32,060 nucleotides of DNA from contig CALFTM010000002.1 in NCBI GenBank assembly GCA_937916355.1, forward strand, positions 1-32,060. The letters are read 5' to 3'. The DNA comes from an uncultured Bacteroidales bacterium (GTDB taxonomy: Bacteria; Bacteroidota; Bacteroidia; Bacteroidales; Paludibacteraceae). Shown here piece after piece: positions 7,104 to 16,307 of the stretch. Under the pieces are notes generated by a model. The model saw only the letters and a program-made list of their open reading frames with translations, had not been told where the DNA came from and searched no databases. Made by a program: the position numbers and the translations under genes. The stretch's first letter is position 1, and each line of letters begins with the position of its first letter.

Positions 7104-8408
7104 TTATTTAAGGGTTGGGTATAATTGTTTGATTTTGTGTTTGAAGTAGATGGATTGAGAAAATCCTCTTGTCATCAAGTAGAGTACGAAGGCGAGCCAG
7201 AGCCCATGATTGCCAAGGGTGCTGATGAAAATGGAGTATGTGGCGAAAAAGATCAGGGTGGCACAAACCATGGAGACGACCATTCCTTTGGTCATTGTTG
7301 CGCCAATCATGATTCCATCCCATAAAAATGCGCTGAAACTACATAGTGGGATTGCGATGATCCAGATGGTGTATTGTGGGGCGCATTGTAGAATTTCGTG
7401 GTCGTTGGTGAGTAATTGAAGGAGGTTCTGAGAAAAGAGGGTATAAATAAGAGTGAAAGAAAAAGAAATGACGATTCCCCAAGTAAATAGTGTTTTGATG
7501 GCAGTTTTCATGTTCCCTTCTTCTCTTGCTCCGATATATTTCCCTGTCAGGGCTTCTCCTGCGTAAGAAAAACCATCTGTGAAAAATGAAAAAATGGTAA
7601 AAAACTGCAATAGTAGAGCATTGGTGGCCAAAGTGACAGTGTCTTGCGTCGTGCCTGCGTAACTGAAAAAGTATGTTACACTGGAGAGGCATAGTGTGCG
7701 GATTGCAATACCTCCGTTTAGGACGAAGAATTTTTTCAGTTTTTCTTTTTCTAAAATAATTTTTCGATTCACATATTTAATGAGCGGTTTGAATTTTTCT
7801 CGAATCAGGAGGATGGCAAAAATGAGTGCGCAATATTCAGCGACGACAGTACCCAAGGCGATGCCCTCGATGCCCCAGTTAAGAGCCTGAGTGAAATAGA
7901 TACTGCATGCTATGTTGATGATTGTGGAAACCAAAGCGATAAGCATGGGGCGGAAGGTGTTTTGTAGTCCGATCAACCATCCTTTGATGCTGTAGAGGCA
8001 CATTGTGGCTGGTACGCCAATGATACAGATGTTCAGGTATATGGAGGCCTTCTCTTCGATGATGGCATCTGCGGTCATGTGGTTGAAAGCGAGCTTTTGG
8101 ATGATCCCGTTTAAAAGGATGATAAGGATACTTGCAGATAGAGAGACGAGGATGGAGCGGAGGAGTATGTTGGCCAATTCATCATTGTTTTTTTCTCCGT
8201 ATGCTTGTGCGGTCAGTCCGCTTGTACCCATGCGAAGGAAGCCGAAATTCCAGTATAGTAGGTTTAAGATTGTGGTGCCAACCGATATGGCGGATGTGTA
8301 GATGCTACCTAAATGGCCTGCGATGCTCATATCTACGATACCCATGATGGGGACAAAGATGTTTGCAGCGAGTGCAGGAATGGATATTTTGAGGATTTTT
8401 TTGTGCAT
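7104..8408 (-). CDS. MATE family efflux transporter (NorM/DinF type)
   Basis: The 434-residue integral membrane protein has about twelve hydrophobic segments in two related halves, as in MATE antiporters, which use Na+ or H+ gradients to export organic cations, drugs or metabolites. It starts MHKKILKISIPALAANIFVPIMGIVDMSIAGHLG, the usual N-terminal helix region of the family, and GFLRMGTSGLTAQAYGEKN is the typical loop of the first half. Length is normal. The substrate cannot be told. In the 5' leader an 8-bp hairpin (GGTGAGTT/AATTCACC, 8415-8440) lies near the start codon; I could not place a convincing promoter. It is followed by the small T9SS cargo gene after 90 bases. Confidence 0.93.
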   Translation of the reverse strand: MHKKILKISIPALAANIFVPIMGIVDMSIAGHLGSIYTSAISVGTTILNLLYWNFGFLRMGTSGLTAQAYGEKNNDELANILLRSILVSLSASILIILLNGIIQKLAFNHMTADAIIEEKASIYLNICIIGVPATMCLYSIKGWLIGLQNTFRPMLIALVSTIINIACSIYFTQALNWGIEGIALGTVVAEYCALIFAILLIREKFKPLIKYVNRKIILEKEKLKKFFVLNGGIAIRTLCLSSVTYFFSYAGTTQDTVTLATNALLLQFFTIFSFFTDGFSYAGEALTGKYIGAREEGNMKTAIKTLFTWGIVISFSFTLIYTLFSQNLLQLLTNDHEILQCAPQYTIWIIAIPLCSFSAFLWDGIMIGATMTKGMVVSMVCATLIFFATYSIFISTLGNHGLWLAFVLYLMTRGFSQSIYFKHKIKQLYPTLK

Positions 8409-8499
8409 GACTAAAGGTGAGTTCTATACTATCAATTCACCGTTTATAATTAAAAAAGTGTAAATCGAGGGATGACGAATCTCTAAAATAGGAGCTTTC

Positions 8500-8535
8500 A
8501 AAAAAAGAAAAGGGATTCGAATTTTTCAAATCCCT
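8500..8535 (-). terminator. Intrinsic terminator of the 350-residue T9SS cargo gene
   Basis: On the minus strand, AGGGATT (8529-8535) pairs with AATCCCT (8511-8517), with further pairing toward the loop, followed by TTTCTTTTTTT (8500-8510). It lies about 130 bases beyond the stop at 8665 and just before the MATE gene leader. Confidence 0.7.
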
Positions 8536-8664
8536 AACTCTTTTTGTATCAGAGGCTGATTCTATGTACTTCAATTTTTAATTATTCAACTAAAAATATT
8601 TGTCGTTTTAGATTCATTCTACTGAAATCCGACGACCAGACTTATAGAAAAATGCCTAATGATG

Positions 8665-9717
8665 TTATTTTCCTGCTTTCAACATCTTGTTTGTGTAAAC
8701 TTTTCCGTTTACGTTCAAACTCAAAACGTATGTTCCTGGGAACAATCCAGAAGTTTGGAAGTTGTAAGAATATTGTCCTGCTTCAATTTTGTCATTGAAC
8801 AATTTCAGCAAGCTGTTTCCAGTCAAATCAAGAATCTCGATGACAACCTTCGCATCCTTGTCTAAGTTGAATGCCACTTGGATTGACTCTGTGAATGGAT
8901 TTGGAGTTGCCAAATAGTTGAAGGAAGAGACCTCCATGCTGTTGGACTTTTTAGAATCTTTGATAGAGATTGCATCATTCTTGTAGACAGCAGGTTGTTC
9001 CATGAACATTGCAGTGTACTTAGAGTTGCTGCATTTGCAAGCCTCTCCGATTGGTGTGATTTCCTGCTCAACAGTGATGATGATAGGGTATCTTGCACCT
9101 TCTGCGAAGTATTGGTAACGAACAGAAGTGATTTTGTACTCTGACTTTCCGTAATTCTCCACATACTCTTTGACCACTTTCACACGAAGAACATTGTAGA
9201 ATACGTTTCCGTCTGGCATGATGACAGTTCCCCAAGCATCAGCAGATGTGATGTAAGAACCATCAAAATATCTTGTGGTGTTTGCAGTTTGTGTAGAACC
9301 GCTGTAAGTACCCATTTTTTTGTCTTGGTAAGAGAATGGGAACAATAGGTCTACAACTGGTTCGTCGAGTGTCATGGTAGAGTGTTCGGTTTGCATACCG
9401 AAGTAACGCTTTTCGTTTGGAGTGATTTCAAAAAGAGTGTTTTTTTCGCCACCCTCGTCGCAACTCAAACGATAGCCATTGTCAGAACCATTCATCAAAT
9501 CCTCGTTTTGATTGATGTAGAAATCCTTTACGACAGTCGCTTTTGAGAAATCCCACACCTGATTTGCACCAGATTGAGACTGCTCAACGTAAGTAACTTG
9601 TTTCATATTTCGATAGTCGCCCTTTCGCAATCCGTTAGCTTCAAAAGAGAGACTATATTGGGCAAAACAACTGATTGTTAGCGCCAATGCCGAAGACAGT
9701 GTAATTAATTTTCTCAT
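8665..9717 (-). CDS. Secreted protein with T9SS type A sorting domain, unknown passenger
   Basis: The 350-residue protein has a signal peptide (MRKLITLSSALALTISCFAQ). The passenger of about 240 residues is rich in Tyr, Thr and Asn and I do not recognise it; it contains a local cysteine cluster (EACKCSNSKY). The C-terminal 80 residues form a type A sorting domain: YLATPNPFTESIQVAFNL, VVIEILDLTGNSL, LFPGTYVLSLNVNGKVYTNKMLK. The product is therefore expected outside the cell or on its surface. Upstream, minus-strand TTTG, 18 bases, then TAAATTTA near 9755-9785 resembles a promoter with one mismatch in the -7 box. It is insulated by terminators on both sides, so it is likely a single-gene unit. 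Confidence 0.88.
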   Translation of the reverse strand: MRKLITLSSALALTISCFAQYSLSFEANGLRKGDYRNMKQVTYVEQSQSGANQVWDFSKATVVKDFYINQNEDLMNGSDNGYRLSCDEGGEKNTLFEITPNEKRYFGMQTEHSTMTLDEPVVDLLFPFSYQDKKMGTYSGSTQTANTTRYFDGSYITSADAWGTVIMPDGNVFYNVLRVKVVKEYVENYGKSEYKITSVRYQYFAEGARYPIIITVEQEITPIGEACKCSNSKYTAMFMEQPAVYKNDAISIKDSKKSNSMEVSSFNYLATPNPFTESIQVAFNLDKDAKVVIEILDLTGNSLLKLFNDKIEAGQYSYNFQTSGLFPGTYVLSLNVNGKVYTNKMLKAGK

Positions 9718-9798
9718 TTTATTTTATTTTTAAGTTGTACGAAATGTTATAATTGCGTAAATTTAGTAATAATTTTTTCAAATCAAACTAATTTTACG

Positions 9799-9844
9799 AA
9801 AAAAAATAAAAAGATTCGGGAGAATGTGCAAATCTCCCGGATCT
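9799..9844 (-). terminator. Intrinsic terminator of the thioredoxin gene
   Basis: On the minus strand a 12-bp stem (9833-9844 with 9812-9823, one G-T pair) with a 9-base loop is followed by TTTTT, A and eight T. It starts 16 bases after the thioredoxin stop codon. Confidence 0.9.
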
Positions 9845-9860
9845 GATCAGTTAGTTCTTA

Positions 9861-10175
9861 TCACAAATTATTGTTGATTTTTTCAACCAAATCTTGCTTT
9901 GGAACAGCTCCCAACGCTTTATCCACTACATTGCCATCTTTGATGAAAAGGATGGTTGGAAGGTTTCTGATGCCGAATTTTGCCACAATATCTGTGTTTT
10001 CATCTGCATCTACTTTTCCAATTATCGCTTTTCCCTCGTACTCTTTTGCTAAATCGTCGATGACTGGCGATAAAGTCTTGCAAGGGCCACACCATTGCGC
10101 ATAGAAATCAATCACAAGAAGACGGTCAGTCGCTGCGATCATTTCGTAGTTTCCATCTGTAATTTCTAATGCCAT
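9861..10175 (-). CDS. trxA: Thioredoxin
   Basis: This is a 104-residue cytosolic thioredoxin with active site WCGPC (C29 and C32) in FYAQWCGPCKTL, and the cis-proline loop IRNLPTILFI near 75. It has no signal peptide or extra domain. It reduces protein disulfides with electrons from thioredoxin reductase, which is not in this window. It lies 134 bases downstream of dnaE on the same strand; the same neighbourhood is known in other Bacteroidales such as Porphyromonas gingivalis (from memory). A promoter of its own (10241-10272) and a strong terminator suggest it is transcribed at least partly independently of dnaE. Confidence 0.95.
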   Translation of the reverse strand: MALEITDGNYEMIAATDRLLVIDFYAQWCGPCKTLSPVIDDLAKEYEGKAIIGKVDADENTDIVAKFGIRNLPTILFIKDGNVVDKALGAVPKQDLVEKINNNL

Positions 10176-10240
10176 ATTCTTGAATTTTTTTTAATTACTA
10201 ATTATTTTTCGTTCGAGAAAGCTTGCTCCAATCTCAAATG

Positions 10241-10272
10241 CGAATTTACCACTAATTTTTTTATTTTTCAAA
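10241..10272 (-). promoter_or_regulatory. Bacteroides-type promoter of thioredoxin
   Basis: Minus-strand TTTG (10269-10272), a 20-base spacer and TAAATTCG (10241-10248; one mismatch to TAnnTTTG), about 65 bases upstream of the start codon at 10175. Confidence 0.5.
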
Positions 10273-10309
10273 CATCTTTTCAGTAAATTGAAAATCTTCT
10301 CTCCCTTTT

Positions 10310-13300
10310 TTATGCTTTTACTCGTTCGCTGTTTATCTCATAGCTCAAGCCAGCGGCTTCCAGAGCGGTAAGAAACTGCCTATCCACATGAGGTGTGGTT
10401 TTTTTCGAGTGGAGCAATAATTTATGTCCGCTTTTGAGTGTCACGGAGAAGTAGAGTCTGGTAGGGGAGCTTTTTTCCTTTTTGTTTTTTTCTTCTGTCT
10501 CATTGATTAATGATGTGACATCACGGATGGAGGATTCTAACAACCAGTCGAAATTATCGGCAGAGGAAGAAGTCCCTTGTTGGATTTCAGTAGTGTCCAT
10601 ATTGGTATTTTCATCGTTTCCATCGGTTGTTTCACTACTATAATCCTCGTTATTGAAATCCTCTTCAGTCTCCAGACTTTGAGTTCTGTCATTCAGGTGT
10701 ATGATAATGTTTCTCACTGCGCTGTCATTGACATCCGCAAGGAACTGGATTTTTTGTGTGATGATTTGCGGGAACTTGTCGTATGGGTATTTTTTTGCGC
10801 ATTTACCATTGAAAAGCAGGCAATAACCTACGTTAAAGTAGTTGCCGAACAGTCCGATTTCATTGCTGAAGAAGGTGAATTTATGTATGCCCGTGTAATC
10901 CTGTACAGAGACGATTTTAAATTCATTCCCTTTTTTAGATTGTCGGTTTTGTACATCGACCACCATTCCACCGAAACAGATGTTTTTATCGGTCAAATTG
11001 TGCTCTTTTTTCTCATCTACAAAAGGAGAACCGTTCCAATCGTCGGAAAGGTCTTTCATTTGGACATTGCACACATGTTTTAGTATGACATAATAGTCGT
11101 CCAATGGGTGTGAAGACAAAAAGATTCCCACCAAGTCGCGTTCCTTGTTGAGAATATCCATTCTGGAAAGAGACTCGACCGAAGGTATCTTAGGTTTCTT
11201 TATGGCGGCTGCGGTGTCATTTGCATCGAAGAGACTCAGTTGGAGTTGATTTTTTCCGGATTCATCTTGCATTCTGACTCCATACGCATGGATGGCCTCC
11301 ACGAAAGCAGTTTGCATGAAGTTTTCTCTTTTCACTTCCGAGAAGCAGTCGAATGCCCCTGCAAAAGCCAGCGTCTCCAACGCTTTTTTTCCACAGGAGG
11401 TTAGGTTGACTCTTTCCACGAAATCGTAGATGTCGGCATACTTCCCGTTTTTATCCCTCTCTTTGATGATGGAGTCGACCGCACCAATACCGAGACCTTT
11501 GATACCAGCAAGTCCGAACCGGATATTCCCTTCACTGTTGGAGGTGAAGTTGTGCATACTCTCATTCACATCAGGAATCAGGACTTTGATGCCCATTCTT
11601 TGGCATTCATCCATGAATTTTGTGATGTCTGTGATGCTGTCCATACTCTGGGTGAGGTTGGCTGCCATGAAATCCGCAGGGTAGTGTGCTTTCAGATAGG
11701 CGGTTTGGTAGGAGACCCAAGAGTAGCAGGTGGCATGAGACTTATTGAATGCGTATGAAGCGAATTTTTCCCAGTCTGCCCAGATTTTATCCAAAATCTC
11801 CTTTTTGTGTCCGTTTTTTTGTCCGCCTTCGACAAACTTTCCATGAAGCTTCGCCATCGTGTCGAGTTGTTTTTTTCCCATTGCCTTACGGAGGGTGTCC
11901 GACTCACCACGGGTGAAATCAGCAAGTAGTCGACTGAGAAGCATGACCTGCTCCTGATAGACCGTTACGCCATAGGTGTCTTTCAGATATTTTTCCATTT
12001 CTGGAATATCGTATTCAATCGCCTCTTTTCCTGTCTTTCGGTTGATGAACGTAGGGATGTAGTCCATTGGACCCGGACGGTAGAGGGCGTTCATCGCAAT
12101 TAGATCCTCAAAAACTGTAGGTTGTAGTTGTTTGAGGTATTTTTGCATTCCCGGCGACTCGAATTGGAATGTTCCAACGGTAGCTCCGTCACTATAAAGT
12201 TTGTAGGTTAGTTCGTCGTCAATTGGAATTTTATCAATATCAATCTCCACGTTATGAGAGATTTTTATGTTCTTTATCGCCTCTTTGATTATGCTCAGCG
12301 TTTTTAGTCCAAGGAAGTCCATTTTGATGAGTCCCACAGACTCAACGTAGTGTCCGTCATACTGAGTCACCATGACTTCATCATTGCTCGACTTATCCTT
12401 TACGGTCGATATGGGGGCGAAGTTTGTCAAGTCGTCTGCTCCGATGATGACACCACAAGCGTGGATACCGGTTTGGCGTACAGTGTCTTCCAAATCTGCG
12501 GCATACTTAATCATGGAAGATACGTTTGTATCAGAACTCTCGTAGTATTTTTTAAATTCGGGACTGTACTTGATGCAGTTTTTAATTTTCACCTTGACGC
12601 TTTTCCCTTTCTCGTCTTTTACGCTTTCATCGAATTTTTCAGGAATACATTTTTTGATTTCGTTCACGAGAGGCAAAGGAATCTCCTGCACACGGCTAAC
12701 ATCCGCGATTGCCATTTTAGTTGCCATTGTACCATAGGTGATGATATGGGCAACCCTCTCTTTCCCATATTTTTGTGTAACCCATTGAAGAACCTTCCCT
12801 CGACCTTCATCATCGAAGTCGACATCAATATCGGGTAGTGAGATACGGTCAGGATTCAAGAAACGCTCAAACAGCAGGTCGTATTTCAGAGGGTCTACAT
12901 CTGTAATCCATAAGCAATATGCTACGACCGAACCGGCGGCAGAACCACGGCCGGGTCCAACCGATACCCCCAGCTCCTCTCTTGCCGCGCGGATATAATC
13001 CATCACAATGAGGAAGTAGCCGGGGAATCCCATCGTTTTCATGATATGAAGTTCGAATGTGATACGCTCTTTCTGCTCCTCCGTTAGTTCGTCCCCGTAT
13101 CGTTTCTGCGCACCCTCCCACGCCAATTTTGCAAGATAGTCCGCCTCTAATTTGATACGGTATAACTTTTCGTATCCACCCAGTTTTTTTATTTTCGAGT
13201 CTGCTTCTTCCTTAGAAAGAACCACATTTCCCTTTTCATCTTGCGTAAACTCGTTGAAAAGGTCCTCTTCTGTGAATTTTTCCCTGTAGCCCTCTTCCGT

Positions 13301-14365
13301 TCCGAAGGCTTCCGGAATATCGAATTTCGGCATCAGCGGACCAGAATCGATGGAGTATAATTCCACTTTTTCTGCGATTTCAAGAGTGTTGGAGAGGGCT
13401 TCCGGAATATCGCTAAAAATCTCCAGCATCTCTTCTGGAGTTTTCAGCCACTCTTGTTTGGTGTAGTGCATACGATTTTCATCCTTCACCATTTTTCCCG
13501 TACTCAGACATATCAGTCGGTCGTGAGCCTCACCATGTTCCTCTTCCACGAAGTGGACATCATTGGTTGCGATTAACTTCACGCCGGTCTCCCTCGCCAA
13601 TCGGATAATGTCCGGGTTGATTTGCTCTTGTCGCTCGTAGACTTTTGTGTCTGCGTTGGGCTTATCCGTTTTGTGGCGCATGATTTCAAGGTAATAATCC
13701 TCCCCGAAGATTTTTTTGAACCATTCGACGGTTTCTTTGGCCTTGTCATAATTTCCTGCAATCAGGTGTTGGTCTACCTCACCTCCCAAACATGCAGAAC
13801 ATACGATGATGCCTTCCCGATATTGTTCCAGAATGTTCTTGTCGATACGAGGTCTGTGGTAGTTACCATCGATCCATGCGATAGAAACCAGCTTACAGAG
13901 ATTTTGATACCCCTTTTTGTTTTTTGCCAATAATATCAAGTGGTATCCGCTGGAGTCTACAATCACCTCTTTCCCCGTTTCGGGGTTGATCATTTTGTAG
14001 TTTTTGTCTTTATCATATAATGTTCTTCTGGCACAATATGCCTCCACTCCGATGATGGGCTTGAAAAAAGAGTTCTTGAGTTTGTCAATCTCTTTTTCTG
14101 CCTCTGCTTTCTCTTCTTCAGTGGCCTCTTCTGATTTTAGGATATTCTCTTTTTCTGCTATTTGCCCTTTTATTTTTCCGTTGATTTTTTTAACCTCGTC
14201 AGAAAACTCTTTGATACCAAACATGTTTCCGTGGTCGGTCAGGGCGATGGCGTTCATACCACATTTCCGTGATTTGGCGATGAGGTCTGGCACTTTCGAC
14301 ATACCATCGAGGATGGAGTAGTGAGAGTGTACATGAAGGTGTATGAATTGAGGCTTATTGTCCAT
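10310..14365 (-). CDS. dnaE: DNA polymerase III alpha subunit
   Basis: This is the replicative polymerase of the DnaE1 type. The N-terminal PHP domain begins FIHLHVHSHYSILDG, and the C-family catalytic core contains PDIDVDFDDEGRG around 511-520 with the metal-binding aspartates. GPGRGSAAGS and RPGPMDYIP follow the family pattern, and a helix-hairpin-helix and OB region fill the C-terminus. I chose the ATG at 14365 (1351 residues). An in-frame start at 14449 exists, but the extra 28 residues do not look like the family and their DNA overlaps the terminator of the upstream gene at 14422-14480; an A-rich AAAACACAAAAA precedes the chosen ATG. A lysine/glutamate-rich insertion (about 70-110) separates PHP segments. 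It is followed by thioredoxin. Confidence 0.96.
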   Translation of the reverse strand: MDNKPQFIHLHVHSHYSILDGMSKVPDLIAKSRKCGMNAIALTDHGNMFGIKEFSDEVKKINGKIKGQIAEKENILKSEEATEEEKAEAEKEIDKLKNSFFKPIIGVEAYCARRTLYDKDKNYKMINPETGKEVIVDSSGYHLILLAKNKKGYQNLCKLVSIAWIDGNYHRPRIDKNILEQYREGIIVCSACLGGEVDQHLIAGNYDKAKETVEWFKKIFGEDYYLEIMRHKTDKPNADTKVYERQEQINPDIIRLARETGVKLIATNDVHFVEEEHGEAHDRLICLSTGKMVKDENRMHYTKQEWLKTPEEMLEIFSDIPEALSNTLEIAEKVELYSIDSGPLMPKFDIPEAFGTEEGYREKFTEEDLFNEFTQDEKGNVVLSKEEADSKIKKLGGYEKLYRIKLEADYLAKLAWEGAQKRYGDELTEEQKERITFELHIMKTMGFPGYFLIVMDYIRAAREELGVSVGPGRGSAAGSVVAYCLWITDVDPLKYDLLFERFLNPDRISLPDIDVDFDDEGRGKVLQWVTQKYGKERVAHIITYGTMATKMAIADVSRVQEIPLPLVNEIKKCIPEKFDESVKDEKGKSVKVKIKNCIKYSPEFKKYYESSDTNVSSMIKYAADLEDTVRQTGIHACGVIIGADDLTNFAPISTVKDKSSNDEVMVTQYDGHYVESVGLIKMDFLGLKTLSIIKEAIKNIKISHNVEIDIDKIPIDDELTYKLYSDGATVGTFQFESPGMQKYLKQLQPTVFEDLIAMNALYRPGPMDYIPTFINRKTGKEAIEYDIPEMEKYLKDTYGVTVYQEQVMLLSRLLADFTRGESDTLRKAMGKKQLDTMAKLHGKFVEGGQKNGHKKEILDKIWADWEKFASYAFNKSHATCYSWVSYQTAYLKAHYPADFMAANLTQSMDSITDITKFMDECQRMGIKVLIPDVNESMHNFTSNSEGNIRFGLAGIKGLGIGAVDSIIKERDKNGKYADIYDFVERVNLTSCGKKALETLAFAGAFDCFSEVKRENFMQTAFVEAIHAYGVRMQDESGKNQLQLSLFDANDTAAAIKKPKIPSVESLSRMDILNKERDLVGIFLSSHPLDDYYVILKHVCNVQMKDLSDDWNGSPFVDEKKEHNLTDKNICFGGMVVDVQNRQSKKGNEFKIVSVQDYTGIHKFTFFSNEIGLFGNYFNVGYCLLFNGKCAKKYPYDKFPQIITQKIQFLADVNDSAVRNIIIHLNDRTQSLETEEDFNNEDYSSETTDGNDENTNMDTTEIQQGTSSSADNFDWLLESSIRDVTSLINETEEKNKKEKSSPTRLYFSVTLKSGHKLLLHSKKTTPHVDRQFLTALEAAGLSYEINSERVKA

Positions 14366-14421
14366 TTTTTTGTGTTTTCCTGTAAAAGTATGAATAGAAT
14401 CGTTCGGGATTCTTTTTAAAG

Positions 14422-14479
14422 AAAAAAATCCGCCCTTTGAAAAATTCAATCAAGGAGATTGGAATTTCAAATAGGCGGA
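14422..14479 (-). terminator. Intrinsic terminator of the mannose-1-phosphate guanylyltransferase gene
   Basis: On the minus strand a long imperfect stem, opened by TCCGCC (rc of 14474-14479) and closed by GGCGGA (rc of 14429-14434), is followed by TTTTTTTC (14421-14428). It begins about 30 bases after the stop codon at 14512. It overlaps the 5' extension of the dnaE reading frame and thereby argues for the later dnaE start. Confidence 0.85.
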
Positions 14480-14511
14480 AATTTTATGATAAAAATTTGA
14501 AATTAGTCTTA

Positions 14512-15594
14512 TTATATAAACTCCTTTCCTATTTTCACTTGGGTGTCATTTACAAATTGCCTGATTTTCTGTTCTTCAGATTTCGGGCAGATGAGAAGCA
14601 CATTGTCCGCCTCTGCGATGATATAATCTTCCAACCCTTGTATGACGGCCAGTTTGTTTTCTGGCATTGCGACGATGTTGTCCTTACAATCGTAGAGCAG
14701 AGATTTACATTTCAGGGTCACATTTTTTTGCTCGTCCTTCTCAGAGTGGTCGTAGACAGAACCCCAAGTTCCCAAGTCCGACCATCCAAAATCCGCTGCG
14801 ATGACATCCACATTCGACACTTTCTCTAAGATCGCATAGTCGATAGAAATATTGGTGCAAGATTTATAAATCTTATCAATGAACTTTCTTTCATCAGGGG
14901 TGTTGTAGAAACACTTTCCTGTGCGGAACTTATTACTCATTTCACCCATGTGTTCGTCGAATGCTCTCATGATGGTTTTTACATTCCAAATGAACATTCC
15001 CGAATTCCAGAAGAACTCCCCGCTCTCCAAGAAGACTTTTGCAAGTTCGGCGTTTGGCTTTTCAGTAAAAGTCTTCACCTTATAGAGGTTTTTCTCCTCG
15101 CTGATCTTTTGTTCGATTTGGATGTATCCGTAGCCAGTCTCTGGTCGATTAGGTTTGATTCCCAAGGTGAGGATGTCGTCATTTTCCTTCGTGAAATCCA
15201 GCGCAGTTTGTACCGTTTTGATAAACTCTTCCTCCTTCAAAATCAGATGGTCGGACGGAGATACGATTACATTCGCATTGGGGTCAAGAGCCGCAATTTT
15301 GTTCATGGCGTAAGCAATACAAGGAGCGGTGTTCCTTCTTGCCGGTTCCAACAAGACTTGGTTTTCTGTGATTTCCGGTAATTGCTCCATGATCAACTCC
15401 AGATAGTTGCTATTAGAAGCGATGAAAATGTTCTCTTTCGGAATAAACCTAACAAAACGGTCGTATGTCATTTGCAACAAGGATCTTCCCGTTCCGAAAA
15501 AATCCAAAAACTGCTTGGGCTTTTTTTCTGTGCTAAATGGCCAGAAACGGCTGCCAACTCCGCCTGCCATTATAACGCAATAATTACTTTTCAT
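14512..15594 (-). CDS. manC: Mannose-1-phosphate guanylyltransferase
   Basis: The 360-residue protein makes GDP-mannose from mannose 1-phosphate and GTP, the precursor for mannose and fucose in surface glycans. It has the nucleotidyltransferase signature MAGGVGSRFWPFSTEKKPKQF at 10-30, the family patterns NTAPCIAYAM, VIVSPSDHLI, FTEKPN and WNSGMFIWN, and a C-terminal left-handed beta-helix-like part (IVAMPENKLAVIQGLEDYIIAE). It is the short form without the phosphomannose isomerase domain. It lies alone at the edge of the divergent intergenic region, with a perfect -7 box (TACTTTTG, 15779-15786) about 185 bases upstream and a clear terminator downstream. Confidence 0.94.
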   Translation of the reverse strand: MKSNYCVIMAGGVGSRFWPFSTEKKPKQFLDFFGTGRSLLQMTYDRFVRFIPKENIFIASNSNYLELIMEQLPEITENQVLLEPARRNTAPCIAYAMNKIAALDPNANVIVSPSDHLILKEEEFIKTVQTALDFTKENDDILTLGIKPNRPETGYGYIQIEQKISEEKNLYKVKTFTEKPNAELAKVFLESGEFFWNSGMFIWNVKTIMRAFDEHMGEMSNKFRTGKCFYNTPDERKFIDKIYKSCTNISIDYAILEKVSNVDVIAADFGWSDLGTWGSVYDHSEKDEQKNVTLKCKSLLYDCKDNIVAMPENKLAVIQGLEDYIIAEADNVLLICPKSEEQKIRQFVNDTQVKIGKEFI

Positions 15595-16307
15595 TGTTAT
15601 ATAATTTCAAGGTTATTTGATAGAATTTTAATTCAAAACCATATTCACAAAAAATCCCATTAATTCATTAATGAGACATTTTCGTTTCGTTTTAAAGTCA
15701 TTTGAAGATGAAATTTTTTCTTTCAAAAAACTTTCGGACATTTTTTCTGTATTTAAATCACACAGACTAAACGCCGCACAAAAGTAAATAAAAAAAAGAG
15801 AAAATTTTATATTTCGGTTTAAAATATGGAAGATTTATGTTTTCTTAACGATGGAAGCTTAAGATTCATATACCATTTTTGGGGGATAATTCTTCATTTC
15901 TGTCTCTGTTCAAGTTTTTTGTGTTACGTCTTATCTTTGGTTATTTTTTATGAGGAAAGGAAGAAAAAAAAATGTGTTTTTTTATCTCGTTTTTAGGATT
16001 TTTAGAAAAAAAACATTCAGATAGAGTGATTTAAAAATGCTAAATGTTTGTTAGATAGAAAAAAAAACGTTATTTTTACGCCCGAAATTTTTTTATTTAA
16101 ATCTTGTTGTTTTACGGTTGATTGGGGTGTTGAGCTTTTGGAATTTGTTGAAAATGAGTATGAGTCCGAAAGAAATTTTTTATACCATGAAGAAAAGACA
16201 CGTTTCCTTTATGATATTGGAGCGTTTAGATGATATGTGGGAGCGTTTGGTTTCTCATTGTGGTTGTTGTATTATGACCATTGTTTACACGTTATATTTT
16301 TCAGGTT
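15595..16307. other. Divergent intergenic region between manC and the surface protein gene
   Basis: This stretch of 713 AT-rich bases holds no convincing gene. Toward manC, minus-strand TACTTTTG (15779-15786) is a perfect -7 box without a clear -33 box. Toward the plus-strand genes, TATCTTTG (15932-15939) is a perfect -7 box, again without a good -33 box, about 370 bases before the start at 16308; if used, it implies a long leader. Several A and T tracts are present. One DnaA-box-like site (ATATTCACA, near 15640) is not a cluster. All genes on both sides point away from here. Confidence 0.5.

Noticed and set aside
14366..14449. In-frame N-terminal extension of dnaE (28 residues)
   Set aside because: The residues do not match the family's usual start, and their DNA overlaps the manC terminator hairpin; the ATG at 14365 fits better.
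16281..16307. TTG start giving a 9-residue longer surface protein
   Set aside because: The ATG at 16308 gives a cleaner signal peptide.
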